From Dehalococcoidia bacterium UBA6495 (lineage in GTDB: Bacteria; Chloroflexota; Dehalococcoidia; Lucifugimonadales; UBA826), in contig DJMH01000060.1 of assembly GCA_002435305.1 (NCBI GenBank), positions 3,444 through 9,274 on the forward strand: a stretch of 5,831 bases of DNA, read 5' to 3'. Both the position numbers and the translations under genes were made by a program. Positions 5,763 through 5,831 of this stretch are shown here, one piece after another. Numbering within the stretch: position 1 is the stretch's first letter; each line of letters starts with the position of its first letter. The notes beneath the pieces are model-generated. The model saw only the letters and a list, made by a program, of their open reading frames with translations, did no database searches and was not told the DNA's origin.

Positions 5763-5831
5763 TCTTGGTTTTTAATATTCCCTGCAAAGTCGCCGAGCCT
5801 TTGACCGGAGACCACTCGTTTTAAAAAACCC

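Noticed and set aside
5764..5831. Possible terminator after the cupin: CGAG/CTCG before TTTT, and GGTTTTT (5767-5773) with AAAAACC (5824-5830)
   Set aside because: The first stem has only four pairs with a large loop, and the second would need a 50-base loop; neither is a credible terminator.

Overview
The window looks like a fragment of a bacterial chromosome of low to moderate GC content, about 40% in most genes and about 50% in one. It is densely coded, with seven protein genes and no RNA gene, mobile element or CRISPR array that I can recognise. Shine-Dalgarno-type ribosome sites and TATAAT-like promoter boxes are present. A DipZ-type thioredoxin next to a CX4C thioredoxin-like protein, a eukaryote-like HxGH cytidylyltransferase and a LicD protein would fit an uncultured environmental lineage such as a marine Chloroflexota. 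That is an impression from protein style only and is held weakly.

Layout. (1) Bases 1-1958 (+) hold a two-gene envelope redox module. The first gene is the 3' part of a DipZ/TlpA-like thioredoxin with its C-terminal beta-sandwich domain, cut by the window edge. Eight bases later comes a secreted or membrane-anchored protein with a thioredoxin-like domain carrying a CX4C motif. (2) Bases 1959-2189 hold no clear gene but three inverted repeats, two of which share the CTAACC/GGTTAG core. The second of these ends exactly at the ribosome site of the next gene. (3) Bases 2190-2870 (+) encode a nucleoside 2-deoxyribosyltransferase-family protein with a C-terminal extension. (4) Bases 2906-3784 (-) encode a TauE/SafE-type membrane transporter, convergent with the previous gene and divergent from the next. 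(5) Bases 3953-5285 (+) hold a LicD-family phosphotransferase with an extra C-terminal beta-rich domain, followed by a phosphocholine/phosphoethanolamine-type cytidylyltransferase. (6) Bases 5484-5762 (+) encode a small cupin.

How they work together. The redox pair probably handles thiol exchange outside the cytoplasmic membrane. The cytidylyltransferase can plausibly make a CDP-activated amino-alcohol or related phosphate ester, and the LicD protein can transfer its phospho-group to a surface glycan. This is the most coherent small pathway in the window. The deoxyribosyltransferase, the transporter and the cupin have no evident link to either module. For four genes (TauE, LicD, cytidylyltransferase and cupin) a start inside the longest open frame is preferred, based on ribosome-site position. 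No convincing rho-independent terminator was found.
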